Below, piece after piece: positions 35,062 to 44,291 of a stretch of 53,649 bases of DNA; within the stretch, counting starts at the first letter, position 1, and each line of letters starts with the position of its first letter. The notes under the pieces were generated by a model. It was given only the letters and a program-made list of their open reading frames with translations, did no database searches and was not told the origin of the DNA. Made by a program: the position numbers and the translations under genes. Origin of the DNA: Actinomadura soli (GTDB lineage Bacteria > Actinomycetota > Actinomycetes > Streptosporangiales > Streptosporangiaceae); the NCBI RefSeq assembly GCF_005889715.1, contig NZ_VCKW01000020.1, forward strand, positions 1 through 53,649, given 5' to 3'.

Positions 35062-36344
35062 AGCTGGAGGTCTTCGGGGTCCCGGGGCTGCCGGAGGTCG
35101 CGGCGGGCGACGACATCGCCGCGCTGATCCCGGCCGGGACGGTGGCGGACGGCGATGTGCTCGTCGTCACGTCCAAGATCGTCAGCAAGGCGGAGGGGCG
35201 GATCCTGGTCGCGGGCGACCGGGAGAAGGCCATCGACGCCGAGACGGTGCGGGTCGTGGCGCGGCGCGCCCACGCGCGCGGCGAGACGCGGATCGTGGAG
35301 ACGCGGCAGGGGCTCGTCCTGGCTGCGGCCGGGGTGGACGCGTCCAACACGGCGCCCGGCACGGTGCTGCTGCTGCCCGAGGACCCGGACGCCTCCGCCC
35401 GCCGCATCCGCGCGGGCGTGCGGGAGAAGACCGGGGTGGACGTCGCCGTGATCGTGTCCGACACGCTGGGGCGGCCCTGGCGGATCGGGCTGACGGACGC
35501 GGCGATCGGTGTCGCGGGCCTGGAGCCGCTGCATGACCTTCGCGAGCGGGACGACGCGCACGGGAACCGGCTCGAAGCCACGATCACCGCGGTCGCCGAC
35601 GAGATCGCGGCCGCGGCGGAGCTGGTGAAGGGCAAGCTCGACAGGGTGCCGGTCGCGGTCGTGCGCGGCCTGTCCCGGCTGGTCACGCGGGAGGACGGGC
35701 CGGGCGCGCGGGCGCTGGTCCGCCCGCCCGAGGAGGACATGTTCCGGTTCGGGCCGTCGGAGGTGCTCGGGGCGCGGCGGACGATCCGCGAGTTCACGGG
35801 CGATCCGGTGGACCCGGCGGCGGTGCGGCGCGCCGTCGCCGCCGCGATCACCGCTCCGGCGCCGCACCACACGACGCCGTGGCGGTTCGTCCTGCTGGAG
35901 TCGGCGGAGTCGCGGACGCGGCTGCTGGACGCGATGCGCGACGCCTGGGAGGCCGACCTGCGCCGCGACGGCTTCTCCGAGGAGTCGATCACCAAGCGGC
36001 TGCGCCGCGGCGAGGTGCTGCGGCGCGCCCCGTACCTGGTCGTGCCGTGCCTGGTCATGGACGGCTCGCACGACTACCCGGACAAGCGCCGGTCCCGCGC
36101 CGAGCGCGAGATGTTCGTCGTCGCCGCCGGGGCGGGCGTGGAGAACCTCCTGGTCGCGCTGGCGGTGGAGGGGCTGGGCTCCTGCTGGGTGTCGAGCACG
36201 ATGTTCTGCCGCGACGTCGTCCGCGCGTCACTGGACCTGCCGGGCGGCTGGGACCCGATGGGCGCCGTCGGCGTCGGCCACCCGGCCGCCCCGCCGCGCG
36301 AACGCCCGCCGCGGAGCCCGGACGACTTCATCGAGATCCGCTGA
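35058..36344 (+). CDS. fbiB: F420-0:gamma-glutamyl ligase fused to nitroreductase-fold domain
   Basis: Bifunctional FbiB of 428 residues. The N-terminal CofE domain (about 1-245) has [31 protein letters not shown] and [17 protein letters not shown]; it adds gamma-linked glutamates to F420-0. The C-terminal domain (about 250-428) is an FMN-binding nitroreductase fold ([37 protein letters not shown]) that reduces dehydro-F420-0 in mycobacteria. The GTG at 35058 overlaps the fbiA stop; a longer frame upstream lies wholly inside fbiA and is not real. Both domains appear intact. Confidence 0.97.
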   Translation: MKLEVFGVPGLPEVAAGDDIAALIPAGTVADGDVLVVTSKIVSKAEGRILVAGDREKAIDAETVRVVARRAHARGETRIVETRQGLVLAAAGVDASNTAPGTVLLLPEDPDASARRIRAGVREKTGVDVAVIVSDTLGRPWRIGLTDAAIGVAGLEPLHDLRERDDAHGNRLEATITAVADEIAAAAELVKGKLDRVPVAVVRGLSRLVTREDGPGARALVRPPEEDMFRFGPSEVLGARRTIREFTGDPVDPAAVRRAVAAAITAPAPHHTTPWRFVLLESAESRTRLLDAMRDAWEADLRRDGFSEESITKRLRRGEVLRRAPYLVVPCLVMDGSHDYPDKRRSRAEREMFVVAAGAGVENLLVALAVEGLGSCWVSSTMFCRDVVRASLDLPGGWDPMGAVGVGHPAAPPRERPPRSPDDFIEIR

Positions 36345-36425
36345 GGCGGGAATAGATCGCGGGCGGTTGGGGCTGTGGCCGGATGCCCCGGGGTCCCGGG
36401 CCGGTGCGGAATATGACGATTGGCA

Positions 36426-36431
36426 TAGAGT
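36426..36431 (+). promoter_or_regulatory. Candidate -10 of fbiC (leaderless)
   Basis: TAGAGT, then six bases, then the fbiC ATG at 36438. No SD lies between. It suggests that fbiC has its own promoter although it is only 93 bp from fbiB. Confidence 0.45.
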
Positions 36432-36437
36432 GCCCGC

Positions 36438-38987
36438 ATGGACGCCATGAGCTCCGCGCTTCGCCGGGCGCTGGCCCGCGCGCGTGACGGCAAGACACTG
36501 GACCGATCCGAGGCCACGACACTGCTGGGCGCCCGCGGGGCGGCGCTCGACGAGCTGCTCGCCCACGCGGCCCGCACCCGGGACGCCGGTCTGGACGCCG
36601 CAGGGCGGCCGGGCGTCATCACCTACAGCCGCAAGGTCTTCATCCCGCTGACCCGCCTGTGCCGGGACCGCTGCGGGTACTGCACGTTCGCCACCGTCCC
36701 GCACAAGCTGGATGCGCCCTACCTGAGCCCCGACGAGGTGCTGGAGATCGCGCGGCGCGGCGCGGAGCTGGGCTGCAAGGAGGCCCTGTTCACGCTCGGC
36801 GACCGTCCCGAGGACCGGTGGCGGCAGGCCCGCGAGTGGCTGGACGCGCACGGCTACGACGACACGCTCTCCTACGTCCGGGCGATGGCGATCCGGGTGC
36901 TGGAGGAGACCGGGCTGCTGCCGCACCTGAATCCCGGCGTGCTGACCTGGCGCGACTTCCAGCGGCTGAAGCCGGTCGCGCCGTCCATGGGGATGATGCT
37001 GGAGACGACGGCGACGCGGCTGTTCAGCGAGCGCGGCGGCCCGCACTTCGGGTCGCCGGACAAGGACCCGGCCGTCCGCCTGCGGGTCCTGGAGGACGCG
37101 GGCCGCACGAACGTGCCGTTCACGACGGGCATCCTCATCGGCATCGGCGAGACGGCCGAGGAGCGCGCGGACGCGATCTTCGAGATCCGGCGGACGATGC
37201 GGGAGTACGGCGCGATCCAGGAGGTGATCGTGCAGAACTTCCGCGCGAAGCCCGACACCAAGATGCGCGACACCCCGGACGCGGAGCTGGCGGAGCTGGC
37301 CGCGACGATCGCGGTGGCGCGGCTCGTCCTCGGCCCGAGGGCGCGCGTCCAGGCGCCGCCCAACCTGGTCGCGGACCAGTTCGCGCTGATGGTGCGGGCC
37401 GGCATCGACGACTGGGGCGGCGTGTCCCCGCTGACGCCCGACCATGTGAATCCGGAACGGCCGTGGCCGCAGATCGACGAGCTGGCCGCGCGGACCGCCG
37501 AGGCCGGGTTCGAGCTGCGCGAGCGGCTGACGATCTATCCCGAGTACGTGCGGCGCGGCGAGCCGTGGCTCGACCCGCGGCTGACCGCGCATGTCGCCGC
37601 CCTCGCGGACCCGGCGACCGGTCTCGCGCGGGAGGACGCCGTCGTTGAGGGACGTCCGTGGCAGGAGCCTGACGGGGGCTTCGAGGCGTTCGGGCGGACC
37701 GAGTTGCACACCGAGATCGACACGACCGGGCGGACCGGCGACCGGCGCGACGACTTCGACGAGGTCTACGGCGACTGGGACGCGCTACGCGACCGCATGT
37801 CCGCCCCACAGCGCTTCGACGCCGACGTCAAGGCGGCCCTCGCGCGGGCCGAGCAGAACCCTGCGGGGCTGTCGGACGATGAGGCACTGGCTCTGCTCCA
37901 CGCCGACGGCCCAGAGCTGGACGCGCTCACCGAACTGGCCGACGACCTGCGCCGCGACGCGGTCGGCGACGACGTCACCTATGTCGTCACCCGGAACATC
38001 AATTTCACGAACGTCTGCTACACCGGCTGCCGTTTCTGCGCGTTCGCGCAGCGCCGCACGGACGCCGACGCCTACACGCTCTCGCTGAGCCAGGTCGGTG
38101 ACCGCGTGGACGAGGCATGGGACGCGGGCGCCACCGAAGTCTGCATGCAGGGCGGAATCCACCCCGACCTTCCGGGCACCGCCTATTTCGACCTCGCCCG
38201 CGAGGTGAAGCGCCGGGCCCCCGGAATCCACCTGCATTCCTACAGCCCGATGGAGGTCGTGAACGGCGCGTCCCGGACGGACCTGTCGATCCGGGAATGG
38301 CTGGAGGCGGCGCGGGAGGCCGGTGTCGACTCGCTTCCCGGGACGGCCGCCGAGATCCTGGACGACGACGTCCGGTGGGTGCTGACCAAGGGGAAACTGC
38401 CCACCGACCAATGGGTCGAGGTAGTCACCACCGCGCACGAGCTCGGCATTCCAACGACGTCCACGATGATGTACGGGCACGTCGACACCCCGTCGCATTG
38501 GGTCGCGCACATCAGGCTGCTCCGCTCGATCCAGGAACGGACGGGCGGATTCAGCGAGTTCGTGTTGCTGCCGTTCGTCCATCACAACTCGCCCATCTAT
38601 CTGGCCGGGCTGGCGCGTCCGGGGCCGACCGTCCGGGAGAACGTGGCCGTCCACGCATTGGCGCGGATACTGCTGCACGGCGCGATCCATAACATCCAGA
38701 CGTCGTGGGTGAAGTTGGGCGACGAACTGTGCACGCGCGTCCTGCAGGGAGGCGTCAACGACCTGGGCGGGACGCTGATGGAAGAGACCATCAGCCGCAT
38801 GGCGGGGTCGGAGAACGGGTCGTTCAAGCCCATCAGCGGGTTGGAGGCGATTGCGGCGCGCGCGGGCCGTCCCGCCAAGCAGCGCACCACGCTCTACGGC
38901 GAGGTGCCCGCCGAGCGCCTGGAGGCGTCCCGCCGCACGGACGGCATCGGCGATTTCGGGAGGCGGCTGCCGCTCGTCGGCACCTGA
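36438..38987 (+). CDS. fbiC: FO synthase (CofG-CofH fusion)
   Basis: Radical SAM protein of 849 residues making the deazaflavin FO from tyrosine and a riboflavin precursor. The CofG half has CRDRCGYC (Cys75, 79, 82) and the CofH half has CYTGCRFC (Cys527, 531, 534), each binding a [4Fe-4S] cluster. Other conserved blocks are [36 protein letters not shown], and [15 protein letters not shown]. The ATG is six bases after TAGAGT. It ends exactly where the convergent LysR gene ends (TGATCA at 38985-38990). Its position next to fbiAB differs from M. tuberculosis, where fbiC lies elsewhere. Confidence 0.97.
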   Translation: MDAMSSALRRALARARDGKTLDRSEATTLLGARGAALDELLAHAARTRDAGLDAAGRPGVITYSRKVFIPLTRLCRDRCGYCTFATVPHKLDAPYLSPDEVLEIARRGAELGCKEALFTLGDRPEDRWRQAREWLDAHGYDDTLSYVRAMAIRVLEETGLLPHLNPGVLTWRDFQRLKPVAPSMGMMLETTATRLFSERGGPHFGSPDKDPAVRLRVLEDAGRTNVPFTTGILIGIGETAEERADAIFEIRRTMREYGAIQEVIVQNFRAKPDTKMRDTPDAELAELAATIAVARLVLGPRARVQAPPNLVADQFALMVRAGIDDWGGVSPLTPDHVNPERPWPQIDELAARTAEAGFELRERLTIYPEYVRRGEPWLDPRLTAHVAALADPATGLAREDAVVEGRPWQEPDGGFEAFGRTELHTEIDTTGRTGDRRDDFDEVYGDWDALRDRMSAPQRFDADVKAALARAEQNPAGLSDDEALALLHADGPELDALTELADDLRRDAVGDDVTYVVTRNINFTNVCYTGCRFCAFAQRRTDADAYTLSLSQVGDRVDEAWDAGATEVCMQGGIHPDLPGTAYFDLAREVKRRAPGIHLHSYSPMEVVNGASRTDLSIREWLEAAREAGVDSLPGTAAEILDDDVRWVLTKGKLPTDQWVEVVTTAHELGIPTTSTMMYGHVDTPSHWVAHIRLLRSIQERTGGFSEFVLLPFVHHNSPIYLAGLARPGPTVRENVAVHALARILLHGAIHNIQTSWVKLGDELCTRVLQGGVNDLGGTLMEETISRMAGSENGSFKPISGLEAIAARAGRPAKQRTTLYGEVPAERLEASRRTDGIGDFGRRLPLVGT

Positions 38988-39932
38988 TCAGCGGGCACCG
39001 CGGATACAGCTGGGACGGCGTTCGGCCAGCGCGTCCGCCGAGCGGCGAAGCTCTTCCAGGACGGCCCTGACCGACGGCCGGACGTCCGCGCCGACCCGCG
39101 TCCACAGGACCATGCGGCGGTCGACGCGGGCGTCGGCCACGTCCCGGACGACGATGCCCTCCTCCTGCTCGGCGAGCGCCAGGTCGGGGATGAGGCAGAC
39201 GGCGCCGCCCTGCGCGACCATCGCGAAGATGACCATGAGGTCGTTCGAGCGACAGCGGACGTCCGGCCGGAAGCCGCCGAGCTCCACGCAGGTGCGTTCG
39301 AGCAGGTCGCCGTGGTTGGTGCCGACGTGCCCGGTCGCCCACCGGCATCCGGCGAGGTCGACCATCCGCACCGGGCCGCCGTCCTGGGCGAGCGGATGGT
39401 CCTCCGGCAGCCCGACCCGCATGACCTCGGTGATGAGGACCTCCGCCCTCAGCTCCGGACGCCGTGGACGCGGCAGGTGCGAGTACTCGTCCGTCAGCAC
39501 CACGTCGATCTCCTGGAGCACCAGGGCTTGGAGCACGCGGTGGAACTCCTCGTCCAGGACGTCCACCACAAGCTCCGGATACGCCTCCGCGAGCCGGGGC
39601 AACGCGGGCGCGAGAACGTGCAGCAGCGCCGTCTGGAACCCGACCAGCCGCACGACGCCCGCGACCCGCCCGCTCGCCGCGAGCGCCGCCTCCTCCGCGC
39701 GCTTCGCCCGCGCCAGCAGCACGTCCGCGTGTTCGGCGAGCACCTCGCCCGCCTCGGTCAGCCGCAACCGCCGCCCCGCCCGCTCGACCACCGGGACGCC
39801 GACCTCTTTCTGCAGCTGAGCGAGCTGCTGCGACACCGCGGACGGCGTGTACCCGAGGGCGTCGGCGACGGCCCCGAGCGTCCCGCGCAGCTTGAGTTCG
39901 CGGAGCACCCGCAACCTGCCGAGATCCAACAT
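38988..39932 (-). CDS. LysR-family transcriptional regulator
   Basis: Protein of 314 residues. The N-terminal winged helix (about 1-62) has RVLRELKLRGTLGAVADALG and TPSAVSQQLAQLQKEVG. The substrate-binding domain (about 88-290) contains VRLVGFQTALLHVLAP and GLPEDHPLA. Effector and targets are unknown; the divergent small membrane ORF at 40093 is a candidate target. I chose the ATG at 39932 because MLDLGRLRVLREL is the usual LysR start; the extra upstream residues are not conserved-looking. The stop codon abuts the fbiC stop. Confidence 0.93.
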   Translation of the reverse strand: MLDLGRLRVLRELKLRGTLGAVADALGYTPSAVSQQLAQLQKEVGVPVVERAGRRLRLTEAGEVLAEHADVLLARAKRAEEAALAASGRVAGVVRLVGFQTALLHVLAPALPRLAEAYPELVVDVLDEEFHRVLQALVLQEIDVVLTDEYSHLPRPRRPELRAEVLITEVMRVGLPEDHPLAQDGGPVRMVDLAGCRWATGHVGTNHGDLLERTCVELGGFRPDVRCRSNDLMVIFAMVAQGGAVCLIPDLALAEQEEGIVVRDVADARVDRRMVLWTRVGADVRPSVRAVLEELRRSADALAERRPSCIRGAR

Positions 39933-40092
39933 AGTGAAGAGATTCTTACACAATCCCTGCAGAAACAGTCGCTGGACCTGAACGTTGGACTGAGTCAAAC
40001 TGATGATGCGACGGAGAAGGGCGGACACCCCGCCCAAGCCGATCGCCCCGCGCGGGAACGCTCCTTAACTGCGATCCCAAAGGACAGGACCC

Positions 40093-40305
40093 ATGCTGTA
40101 CGTGCTCGGCATCTTCACCGCACTCGCCGTCCTCGGCCCCCTGTTCGGAGCCGACAGCCGCGACGGCCTCGACTGGACCCCCGACAACTTCCGGCTGCGC
40201 CGCCGTCCGGCCCCGGACCCGGTCAGAACGACCGGTAGTCCCGGACGGGCAACCGAGGGCCGCGCCTCGGCGGACGCCTGCCGGACGATTCCAGCAGCCG
40301 GGTGA
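40093..40305 (+). CDS. Small membrane ORF divergent from the LysR gene
   Basis: A 70-residue frame beginning MLYVLGIFTALAVLGPLFGA, one predicted TM helix (about 2-20), then ADSRDGLDWTP and a basic tail. AAAGGACAGGA stands just before the ATG, a good SD. The N-terminal 35 residues remind me of very small conserved actinobacterial membrane proteins. The last 83 bp overlap the convergent glycosylase gene, so the tail may be unconserved. Function is unknown. Confidence 0.55.
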   Translation: MLYVLGIFTALAVLGPLFGADSRDGLDWTPDNFRLRRRPAPDPVRTTGSPGRATEGRASADACRTIPAAG

Positions 40306-41170
40306 CCCGGTAGCGATGACCGGCATAGGGCTCCAGCAGTTCGAGCATCCCGGCGTCGTCGACCTTGCGGCCCACCAGCGCCCAGCCCACCAGGCCGGGC
40401 AGATGGTAGTCGCCGACGGAGACGGCGTCGGGATCGCCGGCCGCCCGCTGCCTGATCTCGGCGGCCGTCCAGACCCCGATGCCCGGCAGCGACCGCAGCC
40501 GCGCCTCCCCGGCGTCCTCCTCCAGCCGCCCGGCGACGCGCGCGGCGCCGATGATCGTCCGGGCCCGGACGGCCTCCAGTCCGGACCGGTGCCACTCCCA
40601 CGAGGGAATCCGGACCCACACCCCGGGCGGCGGCGGAACCCGCATGTGCGGCGCGCCGGGCGCGGGCTCCCCGAACCTCCGCAGCAGGTACCGCCAGCCG
40701 CGCCACGCCTCCTGCCCGAGCACCTTCTGCTCCATCACCGCCGGGACGAGCGCCTCGAAGACGCGCCGCGTCCGCCCGATGCGCAGCCCGGGCCGCCGCA
40801 GCGCCTGCTCCCGGACGACGTCGTGCAGCGGGACGAACCCGTCCGGCTCGTCGGCGGCCCCGAGTAGCTCGGGCACCCCGTCCAGCAGCCAGTCCGCCCC
40901 GGCTCCCCAGGCGGTCGCCTCCACGACGTCCCCGCTCCACCCGAGCCGCACCGTTCCCGGCCCCTCCGGCGTGTGCGACGCACGCCACACCGAACCGTCC
41001 CGCTCGACCCGGAACGCCGGGTCGCCGGAACCTCGCCGGTGCGGGGACAGCACGTCCAGCAGGTCGAGCGGCCAATGGGGCCGCCATTCCCGGGTCCGGC
41101 CGGGGAGACGCCCAGCGGTCTTCTCCCCGGCCGCACCGGACGGCGGCGGCCCGGACGATGAATCAAGCAA
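40223..41170 (-). CDS. DNA-3-methyladenine glycosylase 2 / AlkA-like HhH-GPD protein
   Basis: Protein of 315 residues. The helix-hairpin-helix is LRSLPGIGVWTAAEIRQRA, and the catalytic Asp is in DAVSVGDYHLPG, the arrangement of AlkA-type glycosylases that flip out and excise alkylated purines. VPAVMEQKVLGQEAWRGWR is the typical preceding helix. A basic, Trp-rich N-terminus is present. The TTG at 41170 is the first start after a stop; a downstream start cannot be excluded, and the first 40 residues are weakly supported. The stop region overlaps the small ORF. It lies 39 bp downstream of the sugar nucleotidyltransferase gene. Confidence 0.87.
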   Translation of the reverse strand: MLDSSSGPPPSGAAGEKTAGRLPGRTREWRPHWPLDLLDVLSPHRRGSGDPAFRVERDGSVWRASHTPEGPGTVRLGWSGDVVEATAWGAGADWLLDGVPELLGAADEPDGFVPLHDVVREQALRRPGLRIGRTRRVFEALVPAVMEQKVLGQEAWRGWRYLLRRFGEPAPGAPHMRVPPPPGVWVRIPSWEWHRSGLEAVRARTIIGAARVAGRLEEDAGEARLRSLPGIGVWTAAEIRQRAAGDPDAVSVGDYHLPGLVGWALVGRKVDDAGMLELLEPYAGHRYRVTRLLESSGRRPPRRGPRLPVRDYRSF

Positions 41171-41209
41171 AGTGCGGCTCGCAGGTGCGGAGAGGGGTCG
41201 CGGCGGCCA

Positions 41210-42277
41210 TCAGGCGTCGGCGGAGAAGCGGATGGCGGTCGGCGGGAGTTCCACGCCGGGCCAGACGCGGAGGCCGGCACGCAGTTCGTTGCCGGGGCCG
41301 ACGACCGCGCCGTCGCCGAGAACGACGCCGTCCAGGACGGCCCCGGGCCCGACGCGGGCGCCGCGGCTCAGGACGGAGTCGCGGACGGTCGCGCCCTCGG
41401 CCACGGACGCGTCGTCCAGCAGGACGCTGCCGATCACCGTGGCGCCGGATTCGATCACCGCGTTCCGGCCCACGGTGGTGCCGCCCCGGACGACGGCGCC
41501 CGGCGCGACGGCCGCGCCGGGAAGGGTGAGCCGCTCGCCCGGTTCGCCGGGCATCGCGGGTGAGGACAGCGCGCCCAGGACGAGATCGCGCGAACCCTGG
41601 ACGAACGCCTCCGGGGTGCCGACGTCCAGCCAGTAGCCCGACTCCACGTGCCCCATCACGATCGCGCCGGACGCGATGAGCGAGGGGAACGTCGCGCGCT
41701 CGACGGAGACCACCTCGTCCTCGGGGATCGCGTCGATGGCGGAGCGGCGGAACACGTAGCACCCGGCGTTGATCTGGTTCGTCACCGGATGGGGCGTCTT
41801 CTCCAGGAAGGCGGTGACCCGCCCGGCGGAGTCGGTCGGCACGCAGCCGAAGCGGGACGGGTCGTCGACCTCGGTGAGGTGGAGCGTCACCGCCGCGCCG
41901 GACTCCTCGTGCAGCTTGACCTGGGCGCGCACGTCGTGGCCGGACAGGATGTCGCCGTTGAGGATCAGGACGGGGTCGTCCGGGCCGCCGGTGAGGGCGC
42001 GGGACGCGTTGCGGATGGCGCCGCCCGTGCCGAGCGGCTCGTCCTCGCTGACGTAGGCGAGGTCGACGCCGTGGGCGTGGACGCCGAAGGCCGCCTCGAA
42101 CATCTCGGCCCGGTACGACGTGGCGAACACGATGCGGTCGACGCCCGCCGCGTGGGCGCGGGCGAGCTGGTGGGCCAGGAACGCCACGCCGGCCGTGGGG
42201 AGGAGCGGCTTCGGGGTGGAGATGGTCAGGGGGCGCAGGCGGGTGCCCTGTCCTCCCACCAGGAGGATCGCTTCCAC
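41210..42277 (-). CDS. Mannose-1-phosphate guanylyltransferase-like sugar nucleotidyltransferase
   Basis: Protein of 355 residues. The N-terminal nucleotidyltransferase domain (about 1-235) has ILLVGGQGTRLRPLTISTPK, the nucleotide-binding signature, and LILNGDILSG for the metal-binding Asp. Left-handed beta-helix hexapeptide repeats follow (about 245-345). The closest group I recognise is the actinobacterial GDP-mannose pyrophosphorylase near whiB/fbiAB (Rv3264c type). It would use mannose-1-P from ManB. The GTG at 42277 has AGAAAGGAA upstream. It is followed by the glycosylase and preceded by a glycosyltransferase gene. Confidence 0.9.
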   Translation of the reverse strand: MEAILLVGGQGTRLRPLTISTPKPLLPTAGVAFLAHQLARAHAAGVDRIVFATSYRAEMFEAAFGVHAHGVDLAYVSEDEPLGTGGAIRNASRALTGGPDDPVLILNGDILSGHDVRAQVKLHEESGAAVTLHLTEVDDPSRFGCVPTDSAGRVTAFLEKTPHPVTNQINAGCYVFRRSAIDAIPEDEVVSVERATFPSLIASGAIVMGHVESGYWLDVGTPEAFVQGSRDLVLGALSSPAMPGEPGERLTLPGAAVAPGAVVRGGTTVGRNAVIESGATVIGSVLLDDASVAEGATVRDSVLSRGARVGPGAVLDGVVLGDGAVVGPGNELRAGLRVWPGVELPPTAIRFSADA

Positions 42278-42305
42278 TCGGTTCCTTTCTGGGGGTGCAG
42301 CGAGC

Positions 42306-43439
42306 CTAGCGGGACGTGTCCACGGCCCGCTGGTAGGAGGCCATGTGGTCCCTCGCGGACGAGGACCACGAGAACTGCAGCGAGCGGGTGTGCGCGGCCT
42401 CGGCCAGCTCGGCGCGGCGGGACGGGTCGTCGATGAGGCCGCCGAGGGCGGTGCCGATCTCGGACGGTTCCGTCTCGGTGTAGGCGACCGCGTCGCCGCC
42501 GACCTCGGGGAGCGGCCCCCGGCGCGTGGTGAGGACGGGCGCGCCGCACGACATGGCCTCCAGGACGGGCAGGCCGAAGCCCTCGCCGCGGCTCGGGTGC
42601 GCGACGACCAGGGCGCCGCCGAAGAAGCCGGGAAGGACCGGCCACGGCAGGTAGCCGGGGCGCAGGACGCGCAGGTCGAGCGGAACGGTGGCGAGCGCCG
42701 CGTCGACCTCGTCGTCCCAGCCTCCGCCGCCCGCGAGGACGAGCGCGGGCGGGTCGGGACGGCCCTTGCAGGCCAGGACCCAGCCGCGGATCAGGTTCGG
42801 GACGTTCTTGCGCGGTTCGAGCGCGCCCAGGTACGCGACGTAGGGGCTGCCGTGGAGGCCGAGCCGGTCGGAGACGTGCTTGATCTCCGCCTCGGACGGC
42901 CGGTGGAACACGTCGTGGTCGACGCCGTGGTACGCGACGTCGATGTGGGTCGCGTCGGCGTGCAGGACGCGGACCAGCTCGTCGCGGGTCGCCCGGGACG
43001 GCGCGATCAGCCGGGTGGCGCGGCGCGCGGCGGTGCGGGTCGCGGACTTGATGTAGCTGGTCCGGACGGGGTCGTGCACCTCGGGCTCGGCGAACAGCGT
43101 GACGTCGTGGATCGTCACGACCGTCGGCAGCACCGCGCTCACCGGCATCGTGTACGTCGGCAGGTGGATGACGTCCGCGGCGACGCGTTCGGCCACGTGC
43201 GGCAGGCCCGACTGCTCCCAGGCCAGGCGGGTGGCGCGGTGCGACAGCGTCGCCGGGCCCGCCACCACACGCGCGCCGGGCACGAGGCCCTCGTAGCGTT
43301 TCTCGTCGGCGCGCTGGCACGCGACGGCGAGATCGGCGCCCTGCGCGTGCAGGGCGACCAGCAGGCCGTCGACGTACCGGCCGAGCCCGCCGCGGTCGGC
43401 CGGCACGGCGGTGGCGTCGAGCAGAATCCGAGGCGCCAC
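42306..43439 (-). CDS. GT4-type glycosyltransferase 1
   Basis: GT-B glycosyltransferase of 377 residues. The C-terminal nucleotide-sugar domain has YLGALEPRKNVPNLIRG and HPSRGEGFGLPVLEAMSCGA, the E-x7-E signature of retaining GT4 enzymes. The N-terminal acceptor domain contains GGLGRYVDGL. The donor may be GDP-mannose given the neighbouring guanylyltransferase, but this is inference. I chose the GTG at 43439 because GGGGAG lies six bases upstream; an ATG at 43454 is possible. It is 28 bp upstream of the nucleotidyltransferase gene and probably in the same operon. Confidence 0.92.
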   Translation of the reverse strand: MAPRILLDATAVPADRGGLGRYVDGLLVALHAQGADLAVACQRADEKRYEGLVPGARVVAGPATLSHRATRLAWEQSGLPHVAERVAADVIHLPTYTMPVSAVLPTVVTIHDVTLFAEPEVHDPVRTSYIKSATRTAARRATRLIAPSRATRDELVRVLHADATHIDVAYHGVDHDVFHRPSEAEIKHVSDRLGLHGSPYVAYLGALEPRKNVPNLIRGWVLACKGRPDPPALVLAGGGGWDDEVDAALATVPLDLRVLRPGYLPWPVLPGFFGGALVVAHPSRGEGFGLPVLEAMSCGAPVLTTRRGPLPEVGGDAVAYTETEPSEIGTALGGLIDDPSRRAELAEAAHTRSLQFSWSSSARDHMASYQRAVDTSR

Positions 43440-43527
43440 GGTCCACTCCCCCATCCAGCGCGGTGGCGTAGATCACCCTTTACAGTTCGAGCCTACGCCC
43501 GCCGATGCCCGCTTTGCGGGACCTCAT

Positions 43528-44232
43528 TCAGCGTTTGCGGGCCTGAACCAAGACGATGCTTCCCCGTTCGTTCGGGGCCTTGCGGTCGGCCAGCGCGACC
43601 AGGGGCGTCAGCGGCGCGGCCGCGTTGAAACCGACCTTCCCGCCGTAGGTGGACAGCGACAGGTAGAGCCGCTCGGTCGCGGCCGTGCGGAACTGGTAGC
43701 TGTGCCTGACCAGGTCGAGGCCCCGCTCGTCCATCAGCTCGCTGAGGCTGTCGTGCGTGTAGGTGTGCTGGACGTGGTACTTGGCCTTGTGGGCGTCCCG
43801 CAGCTTCGGCCACGCGTCGGCGCGGCTCAGCACGTCGGCGGACATGAAGATCTCGCCGCCGGGCTTGAGGACGCGCGCCATCTCGTCCAGCGACCTGCCG
43901 CCGTCGTCGAAGTGCTCGATCGCGCAGACGGACAGGATCGCGTCGAACGAGCCGTCGCCGAACGGGAGGCGCAGCGCGTCGCATTCGATCAGCGCGGGCG
44001 CGTGCGCGAGCGTCCGGCCGTACTCCATCTTGCCGCGGGCCAGGTCGATCGAGACGGCGTCCGCGCCGCGCCTGCGGGCCTGGCCGGCCCAGTAGCCGTC
44101 GCCGCCGGCGACGTCCAGAACTCGCTTGCCGTGCAGGTCGCGGCCCATCCAGGCGAGGAGCGTCCCCGCCTCGCGGTACCGGCACACGTGCACCTGGTGG
44201 CCCATGAAGGCGACCACATCCGAAATCTTCAT
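43528..44232 (-). CDS. Class I SAM-dependent methyltransferase
   Basis: Protein of 234 residues with a Rossmann methyltransferase core. Motif I is VLDVAGGDGYWAGQA, a post-I acidic residue lies in VSIDLARGK, and DAILSVCAIEHFDDGG and VLKPGGEIFMSAD follow. The substrate is unknown; a glycan or lipid acceptor is suggested only by context. The ATG at 44232 is chosen; TACAGT lies eight bases upstream. A TTG at 44241 is an alternative. It is divergent from the flippase-like gene, 59 bp away. Confidence 0.88.
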   Translation of the reverse strand: MKISDVVAFMGHQVHVCRYREAGTLLAWMGRDLHGKRVLDVAGGDGYWAGQARRRGADAVSIDLARGKMEYGRTLAHAPALIECDALRLPFGDGSFDAILSVCAIEHFDDGGRSLDEMARVLKPGGEIFMSADVLSRADAWPKLRDAHKAKYHVQHTYTHDSLSELMDERGLDLVRHSYQFRTAATERLYLSLSTYGGKVGFNAAAPLTPLVALADRKAPNERGSIVLVQARKR

Positions 44233-44240
44233 CGTTCCCA

Positions 44241-44246
44241 ACTGTA
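44241..44246 (-). promoter_or_regulatory. Candidate -10 of the methyltransferase gene
   Basis: TACAGT on the minus strand, eight bases before the ATG at 44232, the same hexamer as at fbiA. It is only 34 bp from the divergent TACGCT hexamer at 44280, so the two promoters are back to back. Confidence 0.4.
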
Positions 44247-44279
44247 GGACGCCCGGCGGGTCGCGCGGCCACGTTCGCC

Positions 44280-44285
44280 TACGCT
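44280..44285 (+). promoter_or_regulatory. Candidate -10 of the flippase-like gene (leaderless)
   Basis: TACGCT, then six bases, then the GTG at 44292. No SD is present. Confidence 0.45.
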
Positions 44286-44291
44286 GGGCGC

